Part shown: piece by piece, positions 34,201-42,588 of the stretch
Numbering within the stretch: position 1 is the stretch's first letter
How the letters are laid out: each line of letters begins with the position of its first letter
Assembly (NCBI GenBank): GCA_020632715.1
Contig: JACKFA010000005.1
Coordinates: 310,001 to 374,000, forward strand
DNA: 64,000 nucleotides
Source of the DNA: Deltaproteobacteria bacterium
Lineage (GTDB): Bacteria; Myxococcota_A; UBA9042; PHBI01
Direction: 5' to 3'
The notes under the pieces: model-generated
The model's database searches: none
Seen by the model: the letters and a program-made list of their open reading frames with translations, nothing else
What the model was told of the DNA's origin: nothing
Made by a program: the position numbers and the translations under genes

Positions 34201-35647
34201 GCGCGATGCGGTCGCGCACCCCCTTCAGGCGCTCGTCGATGCCGCCGAGGTCGCGGCGGATCTCCGCCGTCCGCTCACCGGCCTCCTTCCGCACGAGGCG
34301 CGTCTCCTTGAGGTCCGCCTCGACCTGCGCCCGCGTGCGCGTCACCGCCGCGTACTCCGCGTCGAGGAGCGCCGCGAGCTCGGCGCCGAGCGTCTCGAGG
34401 GCCTCCACGCGCGGCCGGAGCGCCGTGTCCGCCCGCTGGAGCGCGTCGACGAGGGCGTTGCGGCGCCCCTCGAGCGCCTGCTGCGCCACGAGCGCCTGCC
34501 CCGCCTGCGCCGCCTTGAGCCGCGTCCGGAGCGCCTCGCGGTCCTGCTTGTTGCCCTCGAGCTCGGCCTCCGCCTCCTCGACGTCGAGGAGGCTCGCGCG
34601 CCGCTCGAGCCCGTTCGCCCAGCGGTCGACGCTGCGGAGCCGGTTCTCGGCCTGGAGGCGCTCCGAGTCGGCCTCGGTGACGGTCGCGTCGGCCGCGGCC
34701 GCCCGCGCCTCGAGGTCCGCGATGGACGCCTCGAGCCCACGCGAGAGCGCGATGGCCTGCCCGCGCGCGTCGGCGAGGTCGCCCGCGGCCCCCTCGTGGG
34801 CGCGGAGCTCGGTCACGAGCGGCCCGAGCTCGGCCTGGACGGCCTCGATGAAGCGCTGCTCGAGGAGCAGCTCCGGGCGCCGCCGGAGCTCGCCCTGGAG
34901 CCCCTGCAGGTTCTCGGCGACCTGGTCGGCGTGCGCCGTGTCGAGCGCGAGCTCGAGGAAGAAGCGCACGAACTCGTCGGGGGTCGCGAAGCGGAAGCGC
35001 TCGTCCGCGGCGCCCTCGCGCAGGTTCATCTGCAGCTGGTAGCGGAAGAGCTCGGGGTCGATGCCGCTCCCGTCGAGGTGATCGACCCACGCGCGCTGGT
35101 TCTGCGTGATGACGACGCCGAGCTCGGGGCGCTGCGCGGCGACCGTCTGGAGCCAGTGGCGGAAGCGGTCGAAGGACTCGACCGGCACGAGCGAGAGGCC
35201 CTCGATGGGGAGCGCGTCGAAGGGGGCGTCGGGCGTCGCGTCGAGCGCGAAGAAGAGGCGCCGGAGGTTCGACCCGTCGCTCGAGACCTGCCCGCCGCGC
35301 CAGGAGAGGGTCTGCCCGAAGACGCGGTGGCGCGGCGCCTGGTCGTCGGCGCCCGCCTCCGGCGGGAAGAGCCACTCCGTCAGCACGAACGCGAGGTCGT
35401 CGGCCTTGACGTAGTCCTCGATGCGGCGCGCGCGGCCCTCGGCGCGGGCGCCGAGGAACTCCGCCTTCGCGGGCCGGAAGAGCGAGAAGAAGAGGTTCAG
35501 GATCGAGGACTTGCCACCCGCGTTCCGGAGCCAGAGCACCGTGTCGGAGGCGTCGCCGCCGCGCCCGCGCAGGTCGAGCGTGAGCGGGGCGAGGCGCGCG
35601 TGGGGGTGGCCGATCGAGGCGAAGTGGACGCGGAGGAGGCGCGGCAT
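31259..35647 (-). CDS. SMC-like ATPase (MukB/JetC-type), 1462 aa
   Basis: A large SMC/Rad50-fold ATPase with long coiled coils. The N-terminal head has an atypical Walker A (WLRNAGGKSSIL, Lys46). Coiled coil spans ~250-620, a hinge-like globular region ~630-740 (ARFSGVIVPDARALQVAHDL) and a second coiled coil ~740-1270. The C-terminal head has a signature motif (SFSRGQQLTSAILLY, ~1323) and Walker B VLVLDNPIG near 1361, with Asn where most SMC proteins have the catalytic Glu. Together with the kite-like gene 12 bases upstream and the kleisin-like gene beyond, it resembles Wadjet/MksBEF/EptABC condensins, which detect and compact DNA loops, for instance on plasmids. It belongs to none of the Wadjet subtypes I can name with confidence. 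Confidence 0.88.
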   Translation of the reverse strand: MPRLLRVHFASIGHPHARLAPLTLDLRGRGGDASDTVLWLRNAGGKSSILNLFFSLFRPAKAEFLGARAEGRARRIEDYVKADDLAFVLTEWLFPPEAGADDQAPRHRVFGQTLSWRGGQVSSDGSNLRRLFFALDATPDAPFDALPIEGLSLVPVESFDRFRHWLQTVAAQRPELGVVITQNQRAWVDHLDGSGIDPELFRYQLQMNLREGAADERFRFATPDEFVRFFLELALDTAHADQVAENLQGLQGELRRRPELLLEQRFIEAVQAELGPLVTELRAHEGAAGDLADARGQAIALSRGLEASIADLEARAAAADATVTEADSERLQAENRLRSVDRWANGLERRASLLDVEEAEAELEGNKQDREALRTRLKAAQAGQALVAQQALEGRRNALVDALQRADTALRPRVEALETLGAELAALLDAEYAAVTRTRAQVEADLKETRLVRKEAGERTAEIRRDLGGIDERLKGVRDRIAQRDRAREALRSVQALEPREDGGQALVRWMSGVERIAGRRAEVRRTIEAARERLGALDEQRRELDTERTRQDERARQLGARYDQALVWRGRLQEDPLLVDVGETGLAPAPEQAGLGRRLRTRAEQAQRRLLQLAVDGAEDVRAVDGLDKDGLLPPSRDVERVVAALTQRGVDARAATAWLADHVPADERQAHLVAAPARFSGVIVPDARALQVAHDLGTVAGLSRPVAVSVSGAPLPAGDGAIAVVCPASAGSWDHVAASEAREALLGRIEGRRADERAVRDERAACEALAAEVERYFATWGEGRLEGLAQERDGAAQRAAIAVRELERLAAEKVDVKATLAGAETEERELERDLQHAERVVTRLKAFCDDHERLVPELRAVEEEARKLRESREAELVVLEGRLEVAAHREEEQRSQVSELTRSLDALAAERAGIDMCGPLPEEPTVGIAEARERWALDRRAYEQHVSSSRLQGELDQLEDRLKDARAAYRRAVRGLDEAFVQRLVDEHGAALPDEEARIDRQLRDVVEAVGQLTERVRQRRERLQQLVRQRAADDLPPDEAPPATAAEARERAAVWYARTREAAARVEEAVVTRDRLALEGEHLRRSARTREQRRELLLEVLGEAPLETVAPMPLPADDASVAELVRHAAERLRKVRGLEGTAKERVASQAERVRRVAYSEGFAEHRSQLRERLKGDVAEVILGAPAWHEALESRASVIAQALAQIERHRALILDGMDAVARDAARLLARAPRASTLPGGLGPWGGRAFLQVGFRTPEQYDERAALLSPLIDAMVAEARVPKGLELAQKSVLALAPQGFRVTILKPDAVLRTERVGITEMTSFSRGQQLTSAILLYCTLAKLRAQTRGRGGADAGVLVLDNPIGTCSSVPLLELQRSVAREMGVQLVFTTGVHDLEALSTLPNRIRLVNDQRDQVSGDTHVTATEDGSVRAAAEPVEYRVTGMRVFRKAEAPSPWGDQAS

Positions 35648-35659
35648 GGGCTCGGTTCC

Positions 35660-36445
35660 TCAGCTCGGGAGGGAGGCGGTCGTGAGGGGGAGGACGTCGT
35701 CCTCGCCGTCGTCGTCGCGGTCGCGCGCGGCGTCGCGGCCGGCGTCGAGCACGAGCGCGAAGGCGCGGTGGGCGGCGAGCTCGCGCACCTGCACGCGGTA
35801 GCGGGAGAGGGTCTTCCAGACGCCGCCGTCGTCGTCGCTCACGCGCCGCACGAGGCCGCCCTTCTCGAGGCGCTCGAGCGCGTACGCGACCATCGCGACG
35901 AGGGTCTTCGGGGCGCGCCGCCCGTCGGCGGTGGCCTTCGTGCGGGCGCGGGAGAGCACGGCCTGCCAGGCCATCTCGAGCTCGGGGGTGGCGCCGGCGA
36001 CGTCGTCCTCGGCGGCGCGGGCGTCGAGGGCCTCGGCGAGGCGCACGAGGTAGGCGGTGACCTGGCTCGCGGAGACCTTCTTCACGGCGCCGTCGGGGTC
36101 GTCGAGGTCGGCGGCCGTCGGGAAGCACCACGCGGCGAGGGCGAGCTGGATGAGCCCGTGGCAGACGCGCTCCTCGAGGCTCATGCTGGCGCGGTAGTCC
36201 GAGAGCTTCATCGCGAACGGCGAGCCGTCCTGCGCGCCGAGGACGAGGCCCTGGTCGGAGCTGTCGAGGACCATGAGGCCGAGCCCCTTGGCGACGGCGT
36301 CGGTGAGCGCGCGGAGGAGCGGGTCGACGCGGTAGCGGCCGGCGAGATCGGCGTAGTCGTCGTCGTGCGCGGGGCGCAGGGTCGGGTTCAGCGCGAAGGC
36401 GAGGAGGCGGCCTGCGTCCTCGCCGGCGTTGGTCACGTGCTCCAT
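35660..36445 (-). CDS. MukE/JetB-like (kite-type) subunit, 261 aa
   Basis: The gene ends 12 bases before the SMC-like start, so the two are cotranscribed. Size, acidic composition and a likely winged-helix segment (TLVAMVAYALERLEKGGLVRRV, ~residues 180-205) fit the kite/MukE subunit of SMC complexes, which binds the kleisin. The N-terminal half (FALNPTLRPAHDDDYADLAG, then ALTDAVAKGLGLMVLDSSDQ) also fits MksE-type proteins. The identification rests on position, size and winged-helix character rather than a diagnostic motif. The C terminus is a charged tail. Confidence 0.74.
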   Translation of the reverse strand: MEHVTNAGEDAGRLLAFALNPTLRPAHDDDYADLAGRYRVDPLLRALTDAVAKGLGLMVLDSSDQGLVLGAQDGSPFAMKLSDYRASMSLEERVCHGLIQLALAAWCFPTAADLDDPDGAVKKVSASQVTAYLVRLAEALDARAAEDDVAGATPELEMAWQAVLSRARTKATADGRRAPKTLVAMVAYALERLEKGGLVRRVSDDDGGVWKTLSRYRVQVRELAAHRAFALVLDAGRDAARDRDDDGEDDVLPLTTASLPS

Positions 36446-36554
36446 GGGTCGCTCGGCTCCGCGGGTTCGATGACGCCGCGGCGTAGCACGATCCCGGGGC
36501 CGGCGCAGCCGGAAATCGCGGCCCGGTGACGGCCCGTCGAGCGGCCGCCCGCCG

Positions 36555-37391
36555 CTACTTGCCCTTGCCGCCGCCGCCCTTCTTCGCCGCCTGGAACGGG
36601 CGGATGAGGTCCGCGATGTCGGCCGCGATCTTCGCCGGGTCCTTCGTCGTCGCGGCCGCGTCGTTGTAGTGCTTCGAGAAGACGTTCGCCGACATGAGCG
36701 ACACGTCGACGCCGTGCTTCTCGAGCAGCACCTTCGCGCACGCCTCCTGCTCCGGCGAGAGCTTCACCTCCGTGAACCACGCCTTGATGCGCGCCCACGC
36801 GTCGGTCGCGATGTTGCGCTGCACGGCGCTCTTCTGAACCGCCGCGCCGCCGCCCGAGCCCGCGCCGAGCAGATCCTCGGCGCTCCTCCCCTGCACCACC
36901 CGGTCGGCGACCGCGTCGGCGTTCCGCTCGTAGCTGTCGCCCACCTGGCCGACGCCGCCCGAGAGCGACACGCCCGCGCGCTGCTGCACGATGTGCGCGG
37001 CCTCGTGCGCCGCGGTGTGCAGGTCCGGCGCGCCCTTGAAGGCGACCGCGTCGCCGCTCGCGTAGGCGTTCGCCCCCATCGCGTCGCACGCCTCCGACGC
37101 CGTCCCGCCCACGTGCGCCGAGATCCCGCTCACGTCGTGGCCGCCGAAGGATCGCTGGATCGCCGCGAGGTGCGGGAGCGCGCCGCCGCCGCCCGCCGTG
37201 CCGCGCGCCGCCGCGTCGTGCACCGCGGCGGTGTCCTCGCGCTGCTGCACCGGCGCGAGGCGCTGGACGGCCTGATCGTAGGTGAGGCCGCGGAGCGCGC
37301 CGTGAGCGCTCGTGGGCGCGTCCGCGGACGCCTGCGCATCGGCGGCCTGATCCCGGGCGGCCCGCCGCTGGACGAGGTGGTCTCGGTACAT
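36555..37391 (-). CDS. Second DUF4157 (HEAAH) protein, 278 aa
   Basis: A paralogue of the 1971-3566 protein, sharing the core: IQRSFGGHDVSGISAHVGG, LHTAAHEAAHIVQQRAGVSL (HEAAH at residues 129-133), VGQVGDSYERNADAVADRVV, and flanking VQQ/VQK/VQR motifs. The ~90-residue C terminus (WARIKAWFTEVKLSPEQEAC ... SKHYNDAAATTKDPAKIAAD ... KKGGGGKGK) is unrelated to the other paralogue. ATG 37391 follows a GGAGA site. The gene sits between the kleisin-like and kite-like genes, 115 and 109 bases from them, on the same strand. Known DUF4157 contexts are contractile injection and toxin systems, so its place here is unexpected. Confidence 0.86.
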   Translation of the reverse strand: MYRDHLVQRRAARDQAADAQASADAPTSAHGALRGLTYDQAVQRLAPVQQREDTAAVHDAAARGTAGGGGALPHLAAIQRSFGGHDVSGISAHVGGTASEACDAMGANAYASGDAVAFKGAPDLHTAAHEAAHIVQQRAGVSLSGGVGQVGDSYERNADAVADRVVQGRSAEDLLGAGSGGGAAVQKSAVQRNIATDAWARIKAWFTEVKLSPEQEACAKVLLEKHGVDVSLMSANVFSKHYNDAAATTKDPAKIAADIADLIRPFQAAKKGGGGKGK

Positions 37392-37506
37392 CTGCGCGTC
37401 TCCGTCGTCGAGGGTGTGGGTCGAACGTACGGAGACGGGACGCGCTCGTCGCGGCCGCGTGAACGCGGCGCCGCAGAACGAGCAGGAGTGCTCACGGGGT
37501 GCTCGG

Positions 37507-38985
37507 TCAGCCGCGCGCGCCCGCGACGCGCAGGTCGTCGCCCGCGTAGTCCGGGTCGTCGAGGGCCCGCCCGGTCGACGACGCGGCGATCGGCTCGGCG
37601 CCGCCTCGGTCCGTGAGGGGCTCGGCCGCCTGCAGCGCGCGCAGCACGAGCAGGTCGAGCACCCCCTGCCCATGGCCGCCGTCGCGCGCCTCGCGCAGGA
37701 GGTCGCCGAGGTCCTTCCCGGCGTCGTCGAGGCCGTCGAGGATGTGGTCCACCGCGCGGCGGTCCGCCGGCGTGAAGCGCCGCTCGATGGCGCCCGCCGC
37801 CTCGAGCCGCCGCTGCGGCGCCACGCGCTCGGGCTCCGGGCTCCCGCGGCGCGGCCCGATGAGGAGCGCCGTCAGCTGCGGGAGGTGCAGCACCGCCGGC
37901 GCCTCGGGCGCGTGGTGCGCCACGAGCAGCGCGTCCGCGAGGGCGTCGACCGCCCCGCCCCTGAGGAGCAGCGCCGGCTCGAGCACCGCGCTCTCGAGGT
38001 CCGGCAGCGCCGCCATCGGGCGCCGCCGGAAGAGCTGCCGGTCCTGCTCCGCGAGGTACGTCGTGTTCGCGCCGATGAGCCGCGAGTGGAGCGCGAGGTG
38101 GCGCGTCAGGCAGTCCCGCAGCACGTCGCAGAGCTCGACCACCTGCGCGGCCTCGTCCGGATCGGCGTGCTCGAGGCGCCGCTCCGCCGCCTCGAGGATG
38201 TCGCGCTCGACCTTCAGCCGGTCCGCGAGGTGGTCGAGGGCGCGGTCGATGATGGCGAGGACGTCGGCGACCCAGTCGACCGCGGCCACGTCGCGGCGCG
38301 CGGCCTCGAGGATCGACAAGAGCTTCTGCTCGTACTCGAGGCTCCGGAGGCGCGTCTGCTGCGCGGTGACCACGGCCTGCGCGACCCGCCCGCGGCGGAT
38401 CTGCGAGCGCAGGATGGCCTCCTCGGCGGCCTGCGCGTCCTCGACGTCCACCTCGAGCATGCCCGCGTAGACGTTGATCCCCTCGGTGCTCGCGCGGATG
38501 ACGATGCGCCCGTCCGGCGCCTCCTCCTCGCGCAGGAGGTGGAACGAGAGCGCGCGCGGCACGGGGCGACCGGCCTCGAAGGTCGTGTAGGGCTCGCGGA
38601 ACGCGACGCGGCGGGCGCGCTCGTTCAGGAGGCCCTCGAGCACCACGGCCGCGATGGCGCGCGCGCGCTCGACCGGCGCCTCGGGCTCCGCCGCGAGGAT
38701 GAGCGGCACGAGCGCGTCGGTGAGCTCGTCGAACGTCGCGCCGTGGCCGAGCCCCATGTGCTCGATGGCCGAGTCGATGGCGCGGAGCCCGAGCGCGCGC
38801 AGGTCGTGCGCCGCCAGATCCTCGGCGCGGTGCCCCTTCCCCGCCTCGAGGCGGAAGAGGGGGGCCGCCCGCAGCAGCGTCCGGAGGCGGCGCGCGAGCG
38901 TCCCCTCCCAGCTCTCGGTGGCGCTCCGCGCGGGGTCGCGCGGGATGATCGGCGGTCGTGCGGTCACGGCGGCTGCCTCTACCAT
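37507..38985 (-). CDS. JetA/MksF-like kleisin subunit, 492 aa
   Basis: This is the first gene of the SMC-type cluster. The N-terminal part is winged-helix-like (LGHGATFDELTDALVPLILA). The middle is a strongly family-like helical region: ASTEGINVYAGMLEVDVEDA, then QAAEEAILRSQIRRGRVAQA, then ILEAARRDVAAVDWVADVLA and DRLKVERDILEAAERRLEHA. This arrangement is that of JetA/MksF proteins, which bridge the SMC heads. The C-terminal ~130 residues are Ala/Leu-rich with a Pro-rich break (GPRRGSPEPERVAPQRRLEA). GTG within codon ~8 is an alternative start. It is divergent from the EGF/fibrinogen gene. Identification is from sequence pattern plus context. Confidence 0.76.
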   Translation of the reverse strand: MVEAAAVTARPPIIPRDPARSATESWEGTLARRLRTLLRAAPLFRLEAGKGHRAEDLAAHDLRALGLRAIDSAIEHMGLGHGATFDELTDALVPLILAAEPEAPVERARAIAAVVLEGLLNERARRVAFREPYTTFEAGRPVPRALSFHLLREEEAPDGRIVIRASTEGINVYAGMLEVDVEDAQAAEEAILRSQIRRGRVAQAVVTAQQTRLRSLEYEQKLLSILEAARRDVAAVDWVADVLAIIDRALDHLADRLKVERDILEAAERRLEHADPDEAAQVVELCDVLRDCLTRHLALHSRLIGANTTYLAEQDRQLFRRRPMAALPDLESAVLEPALLLRGGAVDALADALLVAHHAPEAPAVLHLPQLTALLIGPRRGSPEPERVAPQRRLEAAGAIERRFTPADRRAVDHILDGLDDAGKDLGDLLREARDGGHGQGVLDLLVLRALQAAEPLTDRGGAEPIAASSTGRALDDPDYAGDDLRVAGARG

Positions 38986-39140
38986 GGCGCGCGCGCCGAA
39001 GGGAGCCCGAATCGGCGCGCGCGGAGGTTACCGCGCTCCACAGCGCCGCCTTGACCCGCGGGCGCCCGGCCGGAGACAAACGATCTGCATCCTCGGGCCC
39101 TTCCGGCCTGGATCCCCACCGCATCATCCCCCGAGACGCC

Positions 39141-42026
39141 GTGCACGTCCTCCGCCGCCACCTCGCCGCCGCCGCGACGCTCGCGGCGGTCGCCGCCCTC
39201 GCCGCCGGCTGCGCCGCGGGTGGCGCGCCGACCGCCGATCCCACCGTCACCATCGACGTCGCCGCCCTGACGCTCGCCGGCGTGGGCGACGCCGTCTGGG
39301 ACCTCGAGGTGTCCGCGCCCGGTGGCGTCGTCGTGCAGCGCCGGATCACGTCGTCGGCCTACGGCGACGGCGCCGGCTCCGCGTCGTTCGTCGCCCCCTG
39401 CGACGCCACCCCCGGCGCCAACGAGAACACCGTCCGCGTCTGGATCGCCGGCCTCTACCCGGCGGCCGTGTCCGCCGAGGACGCGGGCCCCTTCGCCTCG
39501 GGCGCCGCGCCCGCCGCCCTCGCCGGAGCCGCCCTCCCCTTCCAGAACCCCACCGCCTCGGCGCCGCTCGAGCGCACCGTCCCCTGCGCGCCCAACGCCG
39601 ACAACGCCGTCCGCTTCGACGTCACCCTCCTCCGCCCCGCCTCGCAGGGCTTCTTCGACGTCGCCGTCGCGTTCGACGACCTCTTCTGCTCGGCCAAGCT
39701 CGACTGCTGCCGCGAGGTCGACGGCGGCGCGTGCGAGGACATCGATCTCCTCCACGACCCGGCGAGCGGCGGCCGCGATCGCACCGTCGTCCTCGGCTTC
39801 GCCTGCACCGCCGGCCCCGACAACGACGTCGTCACCGCGCTCTACCTCGACGACCTCGTCCTCGACTGCGACGTGAACAGCGACGGCGACAGCTTCGTCG
39901 CCGACCTCACGCTCGACCCGGCGCCGACCGCCTCCCCCGGGAACCTCTGCCCCGCGGCCGCCGGCGCCATGAGCGGCTGCGACGCCGTGACCGAGGAGAG
40001 CGCGGGCGTCGACGCCGACGCCTACCTCTTCCAGATCGCGGCCTTCCGGGGCGAGGAGCAGCTCACGAGCGGCGCCTCTCCCGCGCGCAAGGTCTACTGG
40101 AACGTCGCCCTCGGCGTGCGCGACGCCATCGCCGGCTGCCGTCTCCGCACGCGCGGCACCGTCGACGACGCCAACGACGCGGGCGATCACGTCGACGCCG
40201 GCGTCATCGGCGCGGGCGTCACCTACCCGGTCGTGGTGTGGGACGCCGACCTCGGGGCCTGCCGGAGCGAGCCGCTCACCCTCGGCGACGCGAGCGCGCC
40301 CGTCCGCGCCGAGTACGCCACCGCCGGCGAGCCCTTCGACCACGTCTACGCCCCCGGCTTCGCGTGCGTCCCGGCCTGCGAGCACGGCGGGAGCTGCGTC
40401 GCCGCGAACACCTGCCTCTGCGACGGCACCGGCTGGACGGGCCCCCTCTGCGCCGACGGCCTCGTCGGCGACGACGCGACGGGCCGCCGCTTCGCCGACG
40501 GCACCTACGCGCCTACCTGCCTCGCGTACCTCGAGGACCCGCGCTACACGGGGCCCGCGCGCGGCGACGGCGTCTACGTCATCGAGCCCAGCGAGGGCGA
40601 GACGCTGCGGGTCTTCTGCGACATGACCACCGAGGGCGGCGGCTGGGTCGACGTCGTCGCGAGCTACCACGCCGCGGGCGCCGACGCGGCCGCCCTCGAG
40701 GACGCCTTCTGGGACGCCGGCGCCGACCCGCTCGTCACCGCGGCGGCCACGAGCGACGGCGGCACCGACGGCGTCCTCGTGCGCACGACCACGCTCGGCT
40801 CGACGCCCGCGTTCTTCCTGACGAGCCCCTTCACCTTCGGCTCGGCGCGGCTCGACTACCGTATGCAGGGCGCCGACGACGGCACGCGCTGCGCGGGCCT
40901 CAACTTCATCCCGCTCAACGGCCCCGGCTACGACGGCGGCTACGACAACTACACGGCGGCGTGCCCGAGCGGGCTCGTCTGCATCCAGGGCCGCCCGCGC
41001 TTCGCGCAGGACGCGCCGATCGCCGTCACGGGCTACGCCATCGACGGGCTCGACGCGGCGACGGTGCTGACGTGGTCGGGCTGGACGCTCAACGCGACGT
41101 CCTCCACGGGCTGCGCGCGCGACCCCGAGATCCCCTCGGCCGACGCCGCGCTCTTCGTGACGCGGCTCCTCCTGCGCGAGGGGGACCCCGTCGGCGCCGT
41201 GTGCACGGGCGGCTGCGACCACGGCGGGAGCTGCGTCGCCCCCGAGACCTGCGACTGCGCCGACACCGGCTGGTCGGGAGGCGGCTGCGCGACCTTCGAG
41301 GGGGTCGTCGGCGACGACGCTGGCGGGCGCGCCTTCGCCGACGGCTCGCGCGACGCGTCGTGCCTCGCCTACCGCTACGACCGCCGCAACGCGGGCGTCG
41401 TGCCGCCGAGCGGCGAGTACTGGCTCGAGCCGGCGCTCGGGCAGGTGCTGAAGGTCTGGTGCGACATGACCACCGAGGGCGGCGGCTGGGTCGACGTCGT
41501 CAAGAGCTTCGCCGACGCGGGCGCCGACGAGGCCGCGCTGACCGACGCCTACTTCTATGGCGGCGGCGACATCACCGGGTCGTACGCGACGGCCACGCCG
41601 GAGAACGGCGTGGTCCTGCTCTCGACCGAGGTGACGACGCACAAGGTCGCGTACTACCTGACCGCGCCGACGGCGATCACCTCGGCGCGGCTGTCGTACT
41701 GGCTCCAGGGGGGCGACGACGGCACGCGCTGCTCCACGACGACCTCGAACTGGGTGCCGCTGAACGGCCCCGGCTTCGACGGCGGCTACAGCACCACGCC
41801 GAGCTACGCGGCGTCCTGTCCGGTCACGACCTGCATCCAGGGCCGCCCCGAGTACCTGCGGGACGCGCCCATCCACGTCACGAGCTACACGACGGACGCG
41901 CTGTCGGCGGCGACGATCCTGACCTGGAGCGGCTCGAACTACGGCCCGTCCGTCGGCTGCGTGCACGACGCGAAGATCCCCACGAACACGCCGGCGCTCT
42001 TCGTCACGAAGCTCCTCGTCCGCTGA
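39141..42026 (+). CDS. Lipoprotein with two EGF-like plus fibrinogen-like units, 961 aa
   Basis: A lipoprotein signal (LAAAATLAAVAALAAGC) is followed by a ~380-residue N-terminal region with a YDAV-type Cys pattern and no recognised family. Two tandem units follow. Each has an EGF-like domain (CEHGGSCVAANTCLCDGTGW at ~410; CDHGGSCVAPETCDCADTGW at ~688) and a fibrinogen C-terminal-like domain beginning with the CDMTTEGGGWVDVV motif (~490 and ~770). These end in short copies of CIQGRPxxxxDAPI and ALFVTKLL. Fibrinogen-like domains bind acetylated sugars or glycoproteins in animals; a surface lectin-like role is inferred. GTG 39141 is the only start giving a signal peptide. Confidence 0.86.
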   Translation: MHVLRRHLAAAATLAAVAALAAGCAAGGAPTADPTVTIDVAALTLAGVGDAVWDLEVSAPGGVVVQRRITSSAYGDGAGSASFVAPCDATPGANENTVRVWIAGLYPAAVSAEDAGPFASGAAPAALAGAALPFQNPTASAPLERTVPCAPNADNAVRFDVTLLRPASQGFFDVAVAFDDLFCSAKLDCCREVDGGACEDIDLLHDPASGGRDRTVVLGFACTAGPDNDVVTALYLDDLVLDCDVNSDGDSFVADLTLDPAPTASPGNLCPAAAGAMSGCDAVTEESAGVDADAYLFQIAAFRGEEQLTSGASPARKVYWNVALGVRDAIAGCRLRTRGTVDDANDAGDHVDAGVIGAGVTYPVVVWDADLGACRSEPLTLGDASAPVRAEYATAGEPFDHVYAPGFACVPACEHGGSCVAANTCLCDGTGWTGPLCADGLVGDDATGRRFADGTYAPTCLAYLEDPRYTGPARGDGVYVIEPSEGETLRVFCDMTTEGGGWVDVVASYHAAGADAAALEDAFWDAGADPLVTAAATSDGGTDGVLVRTTTLGSTPAFFLTSPFTFGSARLDYRMQGADDGTRCAGLNFIPLNGPGYDGGYDNYTAACPSGLVCIQGRPRFAQDAPIAVTGYAIDGLDAATVLTWSGWTLNATSSTGCARDPEIPSADAALFVTRLLLREGDPVGAVCTGGCDHGGSCVAPETCDCADTGWSGGGCATFEGVVGDDAGGRAFADGSRDASCLAYRYDRRNAGVVPPSGEYWLEPALGQVLKVWCDMTTEGGGWVDVVKSFADAGADEAALTDAYFYGGGDITGSYATATPENGVVLLSTEVTTHKVAYYLTAPTAITSARLSYWLQGGDDGTRCSTTTSNWVPLNGPGFDGGYSTTPSYAASCPVTTCIQGRPEYLRDAPIHVTSYTTDALSAATILTWSGSNYGPSVGCVHDAKIPTNTPALFVTKLLVR

Positions 42027-42046
42027 CGGCGCGGTCCGCGCGGCGT

Positions 42047-42061
42047 GTGAACGCCGTTCAC
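42047..42061. promoter_or_regulatory. 15-bp palindrome upstream of the YCII gene
   Basis: GTGAACG-C-CGTTCAC has perfect 7-bp arms and lies 139 bases before the YCII-domain gene. An identical copy lies just downstream of that gene (42589-42603). This suggests a regulator-binding site, or a small repeat bracketing the gene. Confidence 0.45.
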
Positions 42062-42200
42062 GCGCGCGCGCCGGAGAAATTCGCGCGGCGGATGTCGGGT
42101 GGCGCCGCGCTCGCGCGTCGTGTCACCGTTGCCCGGCCGCGCCGGCGCCCACGAGGGGCGCGGCGCGCGCGGCCGGGACGACCGGACGCGAGGAAGTGAC

Positions 42201-42587
42201 ATGCGGAAGTTCATCGTGTTGGTGAAGGCGACGGCCGACTCCGAGGCGGGGGTGTTCCCGAAGATGGAGGCCATCGAGGCGATGCAGGCCTTCAACGAGC
42301 GGCTCGGCGAGGACGGGATGTGGATCGACGGCGCCGGGCTCAAACCCAGCTCCGACGCCGCGCGCATCGCGTTCGGGAGCGACGGGCCGAGCGTGACCAC
42401 GGGGCCCTTCGCGCTCACGCCCGACCTGGTCTCGGGGTACTGGTTCCTTCAGGCCGAGAGCCTCGACGCGCTCGTCGCGCGGATGCGCGAGGCGCCGTTC
42501 TCGAAGGTCGGCCTCGAGACGAACATCGAGATCCGCCCGCTCTTCGACGAGGCCGACTTCGCCGAGATGGGCGCCCCCGGCGAGTGA
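42201..42587 (+). CDS. YCII/DGPF-domain protein, 128 aa
   Basis: A small cytoplasmic dimeric alpha-beta barrel-type protein of the YCII-related/DGPF family. It has the N-terminal MRKFIVLVKATADSEAG, the central GLKPSSDAARIAFGSDGPSV (the degenerate DGPF-like segment), VSGYWFLQAESLDALVARMR and IEIRPLFDEADF. Members often accompany ECF sigma factors, but none is visible here. The function of the family is unclear. The start has a GAGGAAG site 6 bases upstream. It stands alone and is bracketed by two identical 15-bp palindromes. Confidence 0.87.
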   Translation: MRKFIVLVKATADSEAGVFPKMEAIEAMQAFNERLGEDGMWIDGAGLKPSSDAARIAFGSDGPSVTTGPFALTPDLVSGYWFLQAESLDALVARMREAPFSKVGLETNIEIRPLFDEADFAEMGAPGE

Positions 42588-42588
42588 T

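Noticed and set aside
31205..36529. Plus-strand frame of 1774 codons across the SMC and kite-like genes
   Set aside because: It is Arg/Leu/Pro-rich and opposite a gene with ATPase motifs.
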